Shown here: piece after piece, positions 1 through 12,700 of the stretch
How positions within the stretch are numbered: position 1 is the stretch's first letter
Layout of the letters: each line of letters starts with the position of its first letter
NCBI GenBank assembly: GCA_023055355.1
Contig: JALJCS010000038.1
Location: 620,001 to 684,000 of the forward strand
Length of the DNA stretch: 64,000 bases
From: Agelaius tricolor
Lineage: Eukaryota; Chordata; Aves; Passeriformes; Icteridae
Direction: 5' to 3'
Program-made: the position numbers and the translations under genes
The notes under the pieces: model-generated
Told to the model about the DNA's origin: nothing
Seen by the model: the letters and a program-made list of their open reading frames with translations, nothing else
Databases searched by the model: none

Positions 1-2099
1 CCCTGCCTCTCTTGAGCACTGCTTGCAGCAATGTGGATGGACCCAAGGGATGCTCCAGAGGGGCTGCAGGCAGGTCTCTGACACTCCCCCCCTTCTGGAG
101 CACCTTCCCCAGGCAGCCACAGCCCTGATCACGCTCAGAACATGCTCCAGGGCCAGTCCCAAAGGGACAAAGGAGATATGAATTTTCTTTTTAAAAATGG
201 GAAAGAGACAATGAGAGGTGTTAAAGGAAAAAAAAAAAATCACAGCACTGTTAGCACAGTCAATACTCACATCTCCCTCACACTGAGCAAATCACAAAGA
301 AACAAAACAAAAAGGTTAGTAAACAAAACAGCATCAACAGGAGGACAAAGCACAGAGTCTGTGGGAAATGCACAAGCCCAGGTGCTCCACAGCAGCTCAC
401 AGGTCTGGGCAGCAGCTCCAGGGGCATCAGGAGACAGAAGCTGTGGGAACACGAATTTGCACTACAGAGGGGAAAGAGCAGCAAGAGAGAGGTGAGCTGG
501 GAGAGCTGGGACACTTCAGCTTGGATGGGGAGGTGTGACACAGGACTCCAGGCAGGTTACAGGGAATGCTGTGATCCAGGTGAGGTGTTTAGAGCAGAGG
601 GAGCAGCTCTCCCCACTGCTGGGAGCTTCCACCCTGTCACCCAGCAGTCAGGGAGGCACCCAGAGCCCTTTAGGCTGAGCTGGGTGAGAGATGGGTCCCC
701 AGAGCAGCAGCTGAATGTGCTCTGCTGCTGTGCTCAGTGTTTCAGCCACTCTGCTCCTTTGAGGCTTGGCTTGGGGAGGACACCCTGGAAAGCCTGGATT
801 GGCTCTGCACCTGCCTGGGGCACCCCAAAAGTTCCAGTGGGAAACAAAGTTTCTCTTTTCCAGCTACAGGGGAGCCCCTAAACCAGGAGTGTGGGTAGGT
901 GAGAGGCCTTGGGATCACCTCCTGTAGGAAACAGGGTGAAGAGGGTGGAAAGGGAGGAAGCACAGGAGGTATCTGAATTCCTGCTCTGAGCTTAAAGATA
1001 AAGCAATGGCCACCAGTTTCCCCTGAGAGTGGGGGCACTGTCCCCTCCAGAAGGGGAATGGGGGATTCCTGAAGTTACTTTCAGAGGATCTGGGAGACCT
1101 GATTAGAGGAGGCTTTTTTAAAAGGGCAGCTACTACTTCTGTTCACAGCTGCCCTGTGTAGGTCTGAGCACTCTGTCAGGGCTGCTGAGCTTAGCACAGC
1201 TTCCCCATCTGCCATGGATGTAACTGGAGCTGGAGGAAAGGGAAAACACCTGGGAACTGGCTACCCAGGGAGAGAGAAGGCCAGAGGCCCAGCTGGCAGA
1301 TGGTTAGAAACAGGCTCATAGCAGGGCTGGTATCCCAGAGCATCCCAGGGTCTGACTGACAAGGACAGGTTGATTCTGACTTGCACACATTTGCCAGTTG
1401 AGCTGCTGGCCCCAAGGCAAGAGCAGAACTTGGCAGGTCCTTGTGCCAACAGCCAGAGCTCTACAGGATGACAACCAGCTCCAACCAGGCCCTCCAGGGA
1501 AACCATCAGTGCCCAGTGGGATGAATTCCCCAAAGCCAGAGGGCAAGACAAGCCTGTAACTAGAGCACCATGAACAGAGGGAGCAGAGAGGCTCAGGGAC
1601 AGACCTTGTAGCCAGGCTGACCCTGGCCACCCCTTACAGCACTCCTGCCTGGGAGCTGGCAGAATCCTAACTAGCCTGACAGGCTGGGACTGCTGCAGAG
1701 CTCCAGCAGCCTTTCCCTTGTGCACCTCCCAGCTCAGCTCTCTCTTGGCTTGGTTCAACATCCCCTATGAAAATTAGCAAGTCCTCAGAAGATGCAGCCT
1801 TTTAGTTACTAGCACAACTCATCCAGCAACCCTGACCAGTCAGGAGGCAGGAGCCTGGGTCAAGTGCAAGTTTCCAGACTCCAGAAGCTCAGAACTGCTT
1901 GCTTCAACAATTCCCCCAAGGGAGGACATCTCAGAAACAGGCACATGGCTCCTGCTCCCAGCTCCCTTCCACCCCAGATGAGGAATTCCCCCACCCATGC
2001 CTGCCAGAGACAGGACACAGCAGGGTAACCCAATTTTTGACCATGTGAGCCAAGCCCTGGGGCCAGAAGGACCGGGAGGGGAAGGAGGGGAGGAGTTAC
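1..2099 (-). other. SH3GLB2: SH3GLB2 intron 5 (partial, runs off left edge)
   Basis: This is intronic sequence downstream of SH3GLB2 coding exon 5 on the minus strand. I looked for the exons that should follow (the rest of the BAR domain, the linker and the C-terminal SH3 domain) and found none, so they lie beyond position 1. Several open frames of 60-170 codons occur, but none resembles a known protein or has exon-like splice borders. No repeat was recognised. Confidence 0.7.
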
Positions 2100-5000
2100 C
2101 GCTGCTTTTGCCTCGGCAGCTTTGGCCTTCTTCAACCTGGCTTTGCAGGCATCCAGGTCCAGGCGCCGGTTCTGCAGGATCCTCCTCTCTTTCTGGAAGG
2201 GACAGGAGATGGCTCAGAGCACACTGCTTAGAAGCAGGGTTGAGGAGGGGGTGTGCTATCACCTAGGCATCAAATCTATTTCTTTATTAAAACATGCCAG
2301 GGAGAAAGAACCAATTGCTATGCTCATCTCCTTAGCAAGAGTTTTGGGGCTGGTTGCCAGGGATACAGGATAACCTCCTGGAAACAGGGCAGCCTGTGAT
2401 GGGTGGTGCCCACCAGCTGCAGGAGTGGGGAAATGAGTTACTTTCTTCATGCACATAAGCAGGCAACCTTTCCCTATCAGAGGGGGAACCTGAGCAGATC
2501 TAGGGTTGGTATTTCCTCATCTTTACATTCTTTAAGGAGAGAGCTATGGAGTCATCCTTTACCATAGGGAATGAAAAGGGGGTTCTCTTGGCACTGTTTC
2601 CCTCTCCCCCTGCCCTCCTTGTCTCCAGGGCTGTGACAAGCTTCCCCTGCCCTGGTGGCACACTCACAGAGATGGTTCTCCAGTCCCCCTCCAGGAAGTT
2701 GCGCAGTGGGGTCAGGAAGCTGATGGAGGCAGAGCGGATGAATTCCCTTTCTGCTGCACCCAAGCGCCTCTGAGTCTCTCCAACTTTTATCAAAGTCTTT
2801 CCTGCAACAACAGGAACCTTCAGCTCCAGAGAAACCAATTTACATGTGTTGGCTTCAGCCAGCTCACCCAGAGCTTCCACAGCACAGCTGTACCTGGCCT
2901 GGGCAAGGTGACCGTGCCTGGCCCACTCCAGCTCCAGCCCTACCCACTCTGCTGCTGGCCTGAGGCATCTTTTCACTGCTCCCAGGGCAGCTCTGATCTC
3001 ATCTACCTGCTGAGGCACTCATGCCACTGATGGATTTTACTGCTCTACCTGCTTGCACAGACTGATCCTTCTTTGCCTCGTAAAACAGAGGCACAGGAAC
3101 AGAGCAGCAAATTAAAAAGCACCAGAGCAGAAAACATGAGTTGATTAGGCAGTGTTGGCTATAGATGCAGTTACAGCTGCTCTGGCTGTAACAGGACTCA
3201 CTATTGAACAACTATTGATTTGGAGAGCAGGAACAAAGCTCATGGCAGGGGCAAGGACAGCTGGAAGTGAAGGCTGTGTGCTGTGAGGATTTAAGAGCAG
3301 GAAGATGCTCTGTGTGGCCAGGAAGGAGCCTGCTGCAAACATCTGAATGCAAAACAGGGATGGATTCCCAGGGCTTCTTCATTAGCCAGGCTGACTTACC
3401 ATAAGGTGTCCCTGGCCCAAAGTCATTGGCTGCCTCTGTCATGTACTGTGCCAGCAGCTCCCCATTGGTGACCCGGGAAGGCACCTTCCGATCCAGCTTC
3501 TCATACAGGAATTCTTCTACTCTGGCACCTGGAGTGGGGACACCAGGGAGGCTGAAAGAGGGTCCCTGAACTGGGAATGATGATAGCCCAGCCCATGCAG
3601 TCCTCAGTGATGCACTGGACAGCAGGCAGCAGTGCCAGGAGCAGGTGTCCCTGCCCCAGGGCACTGCCAGGCTCTGAGGTGCTCTCAGCTGCTCAGGGAG
3701 GAAGCACAGGCCCTGCAAGGACACTTTTCTCCAAAACCCCACAACCCCTGCCAGAGGCCATGTCTTTCAGCACTGAGCTGCAAGTGACATTTGTCCTTCA
3801 AGCCTTAGGAGAAGCTGGACTTACTGGGGTTTGGCTGTAGCAGAACTTCAGTCTGACGCAAGATCTTCTCTGTCCAGTTCTTTGTGCAGTCTGCCCTGGC
3901 CAGGAGGTTTTCAAAGTGGGCATCAAGCTCAGTCTTCTCAGCCTGGCCCAGCTTTTCTTCAGTGAACTGCAGGAAGAAGGCAGTCATTAGGTCTGTTCTT
4001 CCAAAGCAGATTTACAGTGTGTTGGAGAGATAATAAAGGACAGTGAAGCTGTTTTTGTCTTGTGTATTTACCTTAGAATAGAGCTAAAACCCCTTCAAGG
4101 TATCATTCTTTCTCCCAGGCATCTTTCAGGGGAAGAGGGCAATTTTTTTGCCCAAGAGTAGAACAAGCATTGGGCTAAAAATAGACTCCAGGTCTGAGAG
4201 GTGTTCCAGAATAAGTAACTTTTAATAAGGTCTAGTACAGAAATACTCCAGTTGTGAGGGATCTATTTAAATATGCACATGGCTTCCACTGCTTCATGCA
4301 GGAGAGCAAAACACATCCTTCACATGAGGGAAGGCGCTAAATCCCTTCATCTCCTACTGACCAACTCTGTGTCCTGCAGACACAAGGGGTCAGGAATGCC
4401 ACTACCACCTGAGGTCAGGAGACTCAAACTCAGGATTTAGATAAAACCACTTCCAGCAAGAGACTCTTCTGCTGGGACACACTCTGAAGCAGGGAATTGA
4501 AATATAACACTGTCCAACTCTTCTCAGCACTCAGATTCATACTGGCAATGGACAATCCTTCCCTCTGCAACTCCTTTTAAGTCTAAAATTAGCAGTAGGG
4601 AGAATTAGGTGGTGAAAGTCTCCAGTGTTTTCATACTGGGCAGTGGCACCTGACCAGGTTTGTCAGATGCAGCCTCAGATGGCCTGGACACCCTCCACTG
4701 CTTCCTTGAGGGATTTCTGAGAAAAGAGACCATTCCCTCTCCTCCCATCCCATTTCCCACTTGCTCCTTTCAGTGAAGTTGGCCAATTTTTAAGCACAAT
4801 TCCATGCTCTTGACAGAACCAGCATCTTGTTGGATCATGCTAAAAGACCCTTTGGACAGCTGTGCCATCTGGGGTCCAACAGAGGCTCCAGCTGTCCCTT
4901 AACCCTTGTTACTGGTCTCTGATGCCATTGCTGAGTCACCAGGACATGCTGCTGTGCAATACTGGCACAGGCAGATGCCAAAGATTACAGCCTGGCTAAA

Positions 5001-8000
5001 GCTCTGGGATGAAATGCAGCTCCTGTCTCATCCACCACTGGTACCTTCCCCTCTCTGCTTCCCTACTCCAGAGCTCAGCTCTAGGTGGGCTGAGATGTCC
5101 CTTGATCTGGGGTTGCTGCCCTTCTGAAAGGCCTCCTGGCCAGCCCTTCCTTCCCCACCCAGCCCAATGCTGGGAACCAAGTGAGATAAGGAGAGCCCGG
5201 AGCAGGGGCAAACAGCCCTTGGAGTCCTGTTACCAGATGGCTGAGATATACAAGGCCTCCAGCTATGTTTACACAGCGACCTGTTTGGCACCATGCAGTG
5301 GAGTGCTCTGTCACATGTGGGTGGTGACAGAGCCTCAGCTGCAGGGACAGGGATCCTGCCTCTGGTCTCTGCACCAGCAGCCCCTGGTTACTGCCCTGTA
5401 ATTTTACCCAGGTCTCCCCATGGTCCCCTGGCCAATGCTGGACAGGGGTAAAAGCAGATTCAGTGTGACAGGGTGCTTGCATTGCTTGGTTTGTGATTTC
5501 TTTGGGGGCCACACATGGCTCTCAGTGGCTGAGGCTGCTTTCCTCTGTCTGGGAGCCCAGGGCTGTTTTCAGACTCTGCCAGGCTGGGCTGAGTCACTGC
5601 CATGCAGCAAACTGGGACTTCCCAGGTATCTGGCACCAATTCTTGAGTCATCTGTTAAAGATCTTTCCTAAACAAGACTCTTTGATGCAAAGGTAAGTCT
5701 CTCTCACCCCCCTTTCCCAGACAGCATTTTGAGACCTCATCTCACTTTCAAGTCCAGCTCTTTTTCCTGCAGTTTAGGCTTATCCTGCACCAGCATCTGC
5801 CCTGGAGCTGTCAAACCTAAACCCAATTTCTTTTCAGCTGAATTGAGTCAGCTTCTTACAGCATTGCTGCAGTGCCAGATCACTCCAGCATCTCCAGAGT
5901 GCTACTGCCACTGTCCTGAGCACTCCAGCTCTGGGGTCCTTTGCTCTATTAGCAAGTGACATCTTTGGCATCACTGTTCTCTGTGGCTGTTTTGTGTAAC
6001 CCAGTGCAGGGGTCACAGCTCAGCATTTGCCAGAAATCAGAAACTCAATTCTTATCTCAAATCAGGCACTAAAGCTGTTTGTTTGTCTTGCAAAGAGGCT
6101 GAGGGCAGCACCAGGATCACAGCAAGCCTGGGGATGCCTGACAGTGCCAGAAGGGGAGAGTGGGCAGGAATCTCAGTCACAGCCCCTGGTTCCAAAGGGT
6201 CAGGCCAGAAGACAATCTCTTATTCAGGCTTCTTTCAGGGCTGGAAAGGAGGGCTTGGAGTGGGTGCAAGGCACAGGAGGCTGTGACTCCACCGACCCTT
6301 AACTCCCTCAGCACCTCCCTGACCCCTGGCACAGCCCTGGGTGGTTGCTGTCCCTGCCCAGTGCTACGTCCTCCTCCTCCTCCTCTCTCCTGTGCACAGA
6401 GTCCCTGATCCAGCTCAATTTGATCTCTAATGTGATGTTTTAGACCTATCAGAGCACCCAGCGGACTCCACAGCAGTGGTGGGGATGTGCCATGAAGTGC
6501 AAGGAGAGCAGGACCACCTGCTGCAGGAGCAGCCTGCCATGAGATCAGATGAAGCTTCTGGAGGCACAGCCAGCTCGGGAGATTACAGGTAAATTACACT
6601 GACCTAAGAGCTGGCTTGTGTTTTTGTCTGCTGCAAGTGGAAATCTGAGATTTTGGGTGGCAACAGATCTCAGCTGCTGGTCCCTTGTCCCTTCTTACCT
6701 GGCTGCCCAGTGAAAAGAAGGGTAGAAGAACAGCAGTTTATGAAATTTGGCTACTCAAGCACTTCAGGCAGAACTCCCCTGTAAAGAATTTCTATTCTTG
6801 GGAATCTGTTTTCATAATACAGAAATTTGATTGAAAATATTTCACTGTGACGCCAAGAGATGCAGGAGAAATGAACTGATCATACTCTCAAGCCTCCTGA
6901 CTGTAAAAAGACAGATTTTGAGTATTTTATATCTTGCTGCTCCCAGACTAGAAGCACTGCTGTCTTTTACAACAGATTGCCAAAAATGGGAGGGATACTG
7001 GGTTTTATCAAGTTGATTTACAGGCTTGGTCTGTTACAGATCCCTGGGGAGAGAGGCAGGGCTGGCAGAGCACAGGCAATTGCAGTGCTGAGAAGAACCC
7101 CCAGCCCCTCCATCCTGCCGTGGCAGAACTACTCCCATTTGTTTTCTAGAACCTGAGGACTGGGTCAACAGCCCTGAGCCAACTCCCAGCTCTGCATGCT
7201 GGGATCATGGCCCAGGTGGCAGTGCTGAGGCTGCTCCCCTGCAGGGAACATCCCTGCAGCTGACCCAGAGCAGGTGCTTAATAATGCAGGGCAGCCTTTT
7301 GTCAGTGCCACTCTCACTCTCCAGGAAGAGCAGAGCTGTGCTGCATTCCAGGACATCAATAATTCAGCCAAAGGTTGAGTTTCCTCTGGGAGGCTTGGCT
7401 GGCCAGCAGGAACAAGAGATGCTTTATCAGGGCCCAGATGGGCAAACAGGGTGACCCAGCAGGAAAGCAGCACTTGGGCCACAGGCCCAACAGGAGCATG
7501 GATGTGCTGGACTGCAGTTAGGGCAGCTGCCCTAAGCATTCACAGCTTGGGGAAAAGCCCCTTCCCCAAAAGAGTTGGCTGACTCATGTCTGGGATGTCA
7601 GGAGGGTCAGCAAGTGGTGCTGGGCTGGAGGGGCCCCTCTGCACTACAGGTACAGATCAGACAGGCTGGGCCTGTCTAAAGGACACAGTTAGGCTTTAAA
7701 ATAGCCCATGCTGAAAGCACCAGCACCTTCATTTCCTTAAAAAGGGAATAAAATCCCAGTATAATAAAAGCCCAGGCCTGTATCCTGTATTATTAAATTT
7801 CAAAGATCAAACTGTGGCCAGGAGACTTAAACCAGGAATAGTCTCCTGTAGCTGCCAGTGGATTTAAACTGTTGAGTTTTTCAAAGACTCCAAATAGCTC
7901 AAAGTGCCCAAAACACAGTAACATTTGCTCTTTTGGTGACCAAAAGCACAACACAGTCAGTTCAGCAAATCTGGCTCCCTCTTTGCACAGGGTTGCAGTA

Positions 8001-11000
8001 GGAAAGAAGCCACAGCCACTCAGCATCTGAAAACGACTTGATTTTCAGCAACTCTGGAGCAGATAGAGAGTCTGCTCCAAGTATTTGGTCACCAGGAGGC
8101 AGGAAAGCCAGGCTGGGAGCCAAGTGAAACTGTGCTAGAGGACAGAAGGAAGCCATTAACAGGGACAGCTTGGTTAACTCATGAGCAGGCATTCAGCAGA
8201 GGAAAAACACTGCGGTGGTGGGTGACCTTGGCTGGACGTGAGGTGCCACCCAGCCTCTCCATCATTTCCATCCTCAGCACAACAGGGGAGTTGAAAATAA
8301 GATGGAAAAACCTCATAGTTCAAGACAAAGGCAGCTTAATGAAGAAAAAGTGTGTGGAAGCAGAGGAAACCAAAAGATTTTCTTGTCTTCTTCCCATCTG
8401 AAGTGATGTGTGACCACTGTCTGGGAGGCTGGGCCTCAGTCCATGTCCAGGTTACTCCAAAAGACAAATGTGCTCTGTAATCGTGTCCCACCTCCTCCTC
8501 TCTCTCAGGTTTTACTGCTGAGCAATGTCCTATGGGATGGAATAGCCCTTTGGGCAGCTTGGGTCAGCTGTCCTGGCTGTGTCCCCACCAGGACCTTGTC
8601 CTTTCCTTGGGTCACCTTCTGCTCTCCCAGCTTTTAAACTGTGAGCATTAATAAGGTTGGCAAGCAGAAGGTTTATTTTATCTGCTAATGATAAAAGTCT
8701 ATTTGATCACCAGGGTTCAGGGAGCTGGGGGAGTCTGTCTGTCTGCAGGGGCTTCAAGATGAGTAAGTCAGCTTCTAGCTGTTTCAGTAATGACATTAGG
8801 GCAGGATAAGCACCCAAAAGCTGCATTCACCCTCAGGCATTTTCACCCAGAGCCTGTTCACATCAGAACTGACAAAAGACAGACCCCTACAGTAATTTCC
8901 AGAGCTCCCTGAAAGAGCCTGGCTTGCAGCCTATCTAGAACAGAGAAATCCAATGTGTGGCCACACAGCTTCCACTGGCCAAGGTTTGGGATCAGACCCA
9001 CTTTTGATAACTGGAAGGTGCAGCTGATCGAAGACAGAGGCCCTTCTTCAGGTGAAGATGAAGAGTGAGCTGTTGGGAGTTTGTCTGCAGGTGCTGCATC
9101 CCTCAGAGAGTGCAGATCTGATGGCTGCAACTGGTGCAAGTGGCAACAGAGGCCATCCTCAGTTGAATGCTGAATCCTACACAAGCTCTGTACCCTTGCA
9201 GTGCCCCAGCCTAGAAGCTCATTCCCCACTCCCAGGGTAGCAGAGCTGTCCACTGCTTTCCTACCCCAACTTTCCAGTCTGCTCTGCTTTTCTGGAGGAG
9301 CCCTGTGACTGAAGTCTAAACAAGGAAGAGCCAGGTTAAGGAAGCAGTGGGTTTGAGCTGTTTTGACTGGGTTTTGTCATGAGGAACCTAGTCCAAAATG
9401 ATTCTTCCTATGTTGGGTTGTATTTGACAGATTTCAGACCAGCTCCTGCCCTGAGCCAGCCCAGAGGTGTTGTGCTGACCATGCCCTGTCTCCTTTCCCC
9501 CTGGCTGAGCCCTAATTCCAGTTCAAGTGAAGCTCCTGTGTTGGTCAGACTGCTCTGCCAGACAGCAGGAGCAAATGCTGGCTGAGTGGAACAGCACATA
9601 ATGGCCAGTCCATTTATCTCCCAGTCGCTGCAGTTCCAGTAAAACATCACTTTGTTAAATGCCTGGAGCTGGAGAAAGCATCTCCAAACACTACAGAAAA
9701 CAGCTTTTTCTAGACAGCTTATTCCCATCCTAGAAGATCTGCAGTGCTAAAGAGGGCTACAAAGCCAGCTCTTACTGCCCACAGCAGAGCTCAGCTGTCA
9801 GTGGTGGCTCTGGGGGAGATGGGGCAGGGCTCACCCACACCAGGGCTCCGTGGGCACCCAAAAAGGCTGAATTCCCCCAGCAGTGACCCCTCATGAGGTG
9901 GTTTTCAGCCTCAGAGATCTCCTTCCTTCCAGTTCCCCCTCCTTACACACCTGCTCGCTGTCCACAAGTGCCAGTGCTCATTTGGTTTCAAGAAATTACT
10001 ACTGTAATTAGGCATATGAATATTCATGTACGAGACAGTGGAGTAGGTGTAGCAGGCAGCAGCCACGATTTATGAACGCCTCCTTGCTCTGGAATCACTG
10101 TGTGCAGACACTGTTCCCAGGCCTGTCTCCTTCCTACGCCTTGGAGCTAAAAAACATTTATCAGAGACTTACAATAAGGCTTCTAAACATAAGATTTCTC
10201 TCCAGCATTTCTTCTGCATCCAAGGTCATTTGCATGAGAACGGCATCTTTAGGTTTTCCATCTGCTCCTTATTTTGCACCTGTAGTTAATATCTCCCCTT
10301 TTCATAACATATGACTCACTGGCACGGTTGCAGGAGGTGATAGCTGCTTACAGGAGACCAGTCCTCAACAGAGCCAGAATTACTCCACTGCACAGAAGGT
10401 CTGGAATGAGGCAGTTCTGCTCTCTTTGTTTACCAGCCCCCACACAATAGGCAGAGCAAGAAGCCCAGTCCCAGAGCCACCAGCTGGTCCTCACCTTCCA
10501 GACAGGATCCCAACCAGTTCTGACCTGCCTCTTTCCTCTCCTGGCCAAACAAGAGCAGTTTTTCACCCATTGTGCTCAAGAAATGAATACACTCAGGAGC
10601 TCCATCTCACCACCTGCTGCATGTCTGCTGCTCATGTGTACCCAAATTTCTTCACAGCTCCGAGGGGGTTGCTTCATCCCCAGAAACTCCTGATCTCAAG
10701 TTTGTGAATATTGGAATATTTTGAGTTGGAAGAACCCACAGGGATCATCAAAGTACAACTCCTGGCCCGGCAGAGAAACAGCCACCAGAATCCTCTGCTG
10801 TGCCTGAGAGCGTTGTCCAAACACTCCTGGAGCACTACAGGCCCCTGGGACTGTGACCATTCCCTGGGGAGCCTGTTCAGTGCCCCAGCACCCTCTAGGG
10901 AAAAAACCTTTTCCTAATTCCAGCCTAACCCCCCAATCAGCTCCTGCCATTTCCTCGTGTGGTCCTGGTGCCTCAGCAGCCCCGTGAGGCCCGACCTGCT

Positions 11001-11684
11001 GGCTCCCAGCAGCTCCTTCCCATCCCTCTACGGTCCCAGTGTTTTCCCAGGGCTGGCATCTCCAGCACCCTTCCCCAGGGACGGTCCCACAGGATCCCAC
11101 AGTGATTGGGGTTGGAAGGGACCTCTGGAGAGCATCCCATCCGAGCCCCCTGCCAAGGCAGGGTCACCTGGAGCAGGTGACACAGGAGCGCGTCCAGGTG
11201 GCTTTGGAACGTCTCCAGAGTGGGAGACTCCACATCCCCCCTGGGCAGCTCCTCCAGATCCCCGCACCCCTTCCCGGCGGGTCTGGGCACGGACAAAGCA
11301 GCCGCAGGCCAGACCACACAGCTTTGTTCCTTTAAGGTCAATAACGCCAGGCACGACTGTGCCCCCTCATCCCCTCCCCATTCCGAGGGCCATCCCCGGG
11401 GTTCTCCCCCGGACCTTCCCCGGCACCCCCGAGCCACGGCCGGGGCGATGCTCCCGAGGGGATGCACTTGCGGGCGCTGCTCCGGCTCACACGGACGGAC
11501 CCACCCAGCTCCGACCTACCTCTCCAGGCCCCCCGGGACCGAGCAAAGCCCCCCAGGCTCCTCCGGGGCCTAGACCCGCGGCTCCCCCGCCCCGCGGGGG
11601 TGCCGCCCCGCCCCGCCTTACCTGCATGGCGCGGGAGAAGAAGACCCCCGCGTCCGACGCCAGCTTCTTCACGTTGAACTCCAT
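2100..11684 (-). CDS. SH3GLB2: SH3GLB2, endophilin-B2, 5' part (coding exons 1-5 of a longer gene)
   Basis: Minus-strand exons are 11684-11622, 3966-3825, 3528-3400, 2801-2668 and 2192-2100 (63, 142, 129, 134 and 93 nt). They join in one frame into 187 residues. The protein starts MEFNVKKLASDAG, the amphipathic helix 0 of endophilin B, and continues through the N-BAR motifs FTEEKLGQAEKTELD, KNWTEKILRQTEVLLQPNPS, EEFLYEKLDRK and SFLTPLRNFLEGDW to a KARLKKAKAAEAKAA helix. Endophilin B proteins are cytosolic BAR-domain dimers that bind and curve membranes and recruit partners through a C-terminal SH3 domain; that domain is outside this window. All splice sites are GT-AG with conserved phases. 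The start codon is the last ATG before the first donor and gives the family N-terminus. The paralogue SH3GLB1 is excluded mainly by the MIGA2 neighbour and by closer match to human SH3GLB2 as I recall it. Confidence 0.93.
10706..11020 (-). mobile_element. CR1 LINE fragment
   Basis: The stretch begins with the CR1 3'-end signature seen on the complementary strand (a degenerate GAATATT repeat, then GAGTTGGAAGAACCCACAGG). It continues through the CR1-like segment 'CTGTTCAGTGCCCCAGCACCCTCTAGG' split over positions 10871-10900. It is a 5'-truncated, non-coding remnant inserted in SH3GLB2 intron 1. The inner boundary is approximate. Confidence 0.75.
11095..11250 (-). mobile_element. CR1 LINE 3' fragment abutting the CpG island
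   Basis: Read on the plus strand this starts CACAGTGATTGGGGTTGGAA and contains the typical reverse-complement CR1 tail: 'GGGACCTCTGGAGAGCATCC', a CCTGCCAAGGCAGGGTCACC segment and 'GTCTCCAGAGTGGGAGACTC'. It ends where the GC-rich promoter region begins. Confidence 0.75.
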
Positions 11685-12700
11685 GGCGGCCCCGAAGCCG
11701 CCCCGGCCGCGCCGCGCCCCCGCTGTCACCGCGCCCGCCGCGCCGCCGCCTTTTATAGCGTCGGGTGACGCCCGCTCCGCGCCTCTTAAAAGGGCTATGG
11801 CTTCTTACAGAGTACGTGAGGCTCGGCAGCGTCTCGGCGGGCGGGGGCGTCGGCGGGGCCCCTTTAAGCGCGGCGGCGGCGGCGGAGGGAGCTGTCAGCG
11901 CTGACCAATAGAAACTAGCGCCGCGCTCCCCGCCCCTTCCCTTCCCGTTCCGCCGCGATCGCCGCTGCATCCTCGAGCCGGGCGCGTTCCGATTGGCGCG
12001 GCGGCGGGCGGCTCTCCGCTCTGATTGGCTGGAATGAGCGCGGGGGCGGTACCGCCGCTTGGCCCCGCCCCCCGCGGGGTGGGCTGCGGCGCGGGGGAAG
12101 GAGACGCTGCCCTTCCGCGGCCATGGCGCGCGGCGCGGGGAGAGGGCGCCGAGCGGGGCCGCGCGCCCCCCCCGCCGCGGTGAGTGGTGCCGCCCGCGCC
12201 CGCTCGCGGGGGCCGGGCCCGCCGGACCGCACCATCGGTAGTGGGGGGGGGGGAAGCAGAGGGGAGCGCCGAGCCGGGGACCCCCGGGTGACGCCGGTCA
12301 TGGGGGTGGGAAGCGCGGACGGTGCGGGATCTCCGGGTGCGGGGGCGGCGGGGATGCACCCGGGGTGAATGAATGCGGGGGGCCGGGGATGCAGCAGCGA
12401 TGCGAGGCACCCGAGGGCGCGGGGGGGATGCTCGGGGATGCGGGGGATATCGGGGATGCTGCGGGGGGTGCGGGAGCCCTTTCTGCAGGGCCCAGCGTGC
12501 TGCAGTGCAGGTGCGGGGCTCCTGTGGGACGCTCCCCGCCGGGCCGGAGGGTTGAACCCCCGGTGCCGGGTGCCCACGGCGCGCAGGGCTGGGGGGAGAT
12601 GCCCGGACAGAGGGGCTGCCTTGGAACCGCGGTGCCTGCGCTCCCTATGCCGGTATGGTAACCCCGGGCTGCTTTCTGTGCCCAAAACTCCTCGCACTTT
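11270..12700. promoter_or_regulatory. CpG island, head-to-head SH3GLB2/MIGA2 promoter
   Basis: This is a dense CpG stretch covering SH3GLB2 coding exon 1 (ATG at 11684, minus) and the inferred first exon of MIGA2 (plus, ending at a GT donor after 12179). The SH3GLB2 start and the first MIGA2 upstream ATG (12123) are about 440 bp apart, so the interval between them should act as a bidirectional promoter. It contains three CCAAT boxes (11905-11909 forward; 11992-11996 and 12024-12028 as ATTGG) and GC boxes near 12060-12075. Transcription start sites are not determined. Confidence 0.8.
11751..11757 (-). promoter_or_regulatory. SH3GLB2: TATA box of SH3GLB2
   Basis: On the minus strand the sequence reads CGCTATAAAAGGCGGC, a consensus TATAAAA followed by G, 67 bp upstream of the SH3GLB2 ATG. 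A start site about 30 bp downstream would leave a 5' UTR of roughly 40 nt. Nothing comparable is seen on the MIGA2 side. Confidence 0.6.

Larger units (their letters stand above)
3967..11621 (-). other. SH3GLB2: SH3GLB2 intron 1 (7.7 kb)
   Basis: This large first intron holds no exon I can support in either orientation. Its proximal end, towards exon 1, carries two minus-strand CR1 fragments (10706-11020 and 11095-11250) just before the CpG island. The rest, about 3967-10700, looks like unique sequence of moderate GC with short chance open frames only. Confidence 0.7.

Noticed and set aside
1261..1761. 166-codon minus-strand frame tested as a missing SH3GLB2 exon
   Set aside because: The sequence shows none of the expected BAR-domain or SH3 motifs and has no suitable splice borders.
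10957..11970. Long open frames on both strands (up to 315 codons) in the SH3GLB2/MIGA2 promoter
   Set aside because: CpG-rich DNA has few stop codons. The frames overlap CR1 sequence, the SH3GLB2 first exon and promoter elements, and have low-complexity Pro/Arg/Gly composition.
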